This document shows positions 5,290 to 5,759 of a DNA stretch of 5,759 bases, one piece after another. Under the pieces are notes generated by a model. The model searched no databases. It was not told the DNA's origin and saw only the letters and a list, made by a program, of their open reading frames with translations. How positions within the stretch are numbered: position 1 is the stretch's first letter; each line of letters starts with the position of its first letter. The translations under genes were made by a program, and so were the position numbers. The stretch is from an uncultured Clostridia bacterium (GTDB lineage Bacteria; Bacillota; Clostridia; Monoglobales; Monoglobaceae), in contig CAKSIW010000103.1 of NCBI GenBank assembly GCA_934463175.1, positions 1 through 5,759 on the forward strand. Reading direction: 5' to 3'.

Positions 5290-5312
5290 GATAATCAAAA
5301 TAAATTATTATC
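5290..5312. repeat. Short AT-rich inverted repeat after mrr
   Basis: GATAAT (5290-5295) pairs with ATTATC (5307-5312). The stem is only 6 bp, mostly A/T, with an 11-nt loop and no T run after it, so it is a poor terminator and probably does not end the mrr transcript. Confidence 0.25.
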
Positions 5313-5320
5313 CCGCATAT

Positions 5321-5389
5321 ATCTTTTCCTCAAGCCAAGGTTCATTGGAACCATTAGTGCGAAATTTGTAGATGATTGAGGGAAAATAT
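5321..5389 (+). promoter_or_regulatory. Foldable leader directly upstream of the hsdR ribosome binding site
   Basis: TTTTCCTCAA (5324-5333) pairs with TTGAGG plus AAAA (5376-5386, one bulged G), closing a domain that contains a second stem, GGTTC (5339-5343) with GAACC (5348-5352) and loop ATTG. The closing stem ends only about 5 nt before the Shine-Dalgarno sequence, so folding, transcription or a bound protein here could affect hsdR translation. It resembles no riboswitch I know. It has no T run on the + strand, which argues against a terminator. Pairing is seen directly; function is inference. Confidence 0.4.
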
Positions 5390-5391
5390 CG

Positions 5392-5399
5392 AAGGAGGT
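5392..5399 (+). promoter_or_regulatory. Strong ribosome binding site that selects GTG 5406
   Basis: AAGGAGGT lies 6 nt before GTG at 5406. This near-perfect site favours the GTG start over the in-frame ATG at 5427, which has no such site. Confidence 0.85.
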
Positions 5400-5405
5400 C
5401 CAACA

Positions 5406-5759
5406 GTGATCTTAGATAAAAAGCAGATGACTGAAGAAGACATCAAATTACAATATATAACTCCGGCAATACAAACAAAATGGGGACTCGACCGTATTAC
5501 AATGGAAACCAAAATAACCGATGGCCGAATCAATCTTAAAGGAAATATTGTAATCCGTGAGAAGCCTAAGAAGGCGGACTATGTCCTTTACTTAAATAAA
5601 AATAAACCCATCGCTATTGTTGAAGCTAAGGATAATAACCATTCTGTTTCCTATGGTCTGCAACAAGCAATCACCTATGCCCAAATGCAGGATATACCTT
5701 TTGCATACAGTTCCAACGGTGATGGTTTCCAAGAACACGACCTTCTGACTGGTTTGGAA
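5406..5759 (+). CDS. hsdR: Type I restriction endonuclease subunit R, N-terminal part
   Basis: The 118 codons seen, starting at GTG, match the N-terminal nuclease domain of HsdR (PF04313). The sequence opens with TEEDIKLQYITPAIQTKWG, then KADYVLYLNKNKPIAIVEAKD, where the Asp of ADY and the Glu and Lys of EAK form the PD-(D/E)xK cleavage site. GLQQAITYAQMQDIPFAYSSNG follows, with the QxxxY-type motif of this nuclease. The full protein normally continues for several hundred more residues with a DEAD-like translocase and a C-terminal helical domain that docks on HsdM. It would act with HsdM and HsdS, which must be outside the window, downstream. The gene is open to the window end with no stop, so it is cut by the window rather than broken. 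An HsdR-like single-chain helicase-nuclease is the alternative. Confidence 0.9.
   Translation, partial: MILDKKQMTEEDIKLQYITPAIQTKWGLDRITMETKITDGRINLKGNIVIREKPKKADYVLYLNKNKPIAIVEAKDNNHSVSYGLQQAITYAQMQDIPFAYSSNGDGFQEHDLLTGLE

Noticed and set aside
5345..5374. Promoter for hsdR (TTGGAA with a -10 near 5369)
   Set aside because: The -10 candidate TAGATG is weak and lies inside the predicted leader structure.

Overview
The window reads as an accessory defence and toxin region from a low-to-medium GC Firmicute, most likely a gut Clostridia (Oscillospiraceae or Lachnospiraceae type). The base for this is strong AGGAGG-type ribosome binding sites, sigma-A-like promoters, AT-rich intergenic DNA and protein families common in those genomes. 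All three stop codons end genes here, so the normal bacterial code applies. The organism assignment is inference.

Layout, all genes on the + strand. Positions 1-237 hold no convincing gene: they contain hairpins, a 12-bp inverted repeat and a promoter. A monocistronic-looking gene (253-1602) encodes an AAA/archaeal-type ATPase with a winged helix and a DUF234-like tail. At 1669-1697 lies a perfect consensus promoter (TTGACA, 17 bp, TATAAT) wrapped in nested inverted repeats. It starts a compact run of genes that continues off the right edge: an XRE-HTH plus DUF3990 (ADP-ribosyltransferase-like) gene interrupted by one in-frame TAA (1736-2206 and 2222-2617), an unassigned 138-aa protein (2614-3030), an unassigned 69-aa helical protein (3053-3262), a Fic protein with a C-terminal winged helix (3276-4358), an Mrr-type restriction endonuclease (4383-5288), and the start of a type I restriction subunit HsdR (5406 onward, cut by the window end).

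How the parts may work together (inference): the first half of the run looks like a toxin-antitoxin style module with two NAD- or nucleotide-using enzyme folds, an ART-like DUF3990 and a Fic transferase. Each is linked to a DNA-binding domain, with two small uncharacterised proteins between them as candidate antitoxins. The HTH protein probably represses the shared promoter through the inverted repeats. The second half is modification-dependent restriction (Mrr) and type I restriction (HsdR). Gene spacing (a 4-bp overlap, then 22, 13 and 24 bp) suggests co-transcription from the DUF3990 gene through mrr. The 117-bp gap before hsdR contains a foldable leader but no clear terminator or strong promoter.

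The most notable points are the TAA that falls exactly inside a conserved stretch of the DUF3990 domain, the non-canonical Fic motif (HPFGEGNTRATA), repeats inside the fic coding sequence whose spacing is not a multiple of three, and the two small unassigned proteins.
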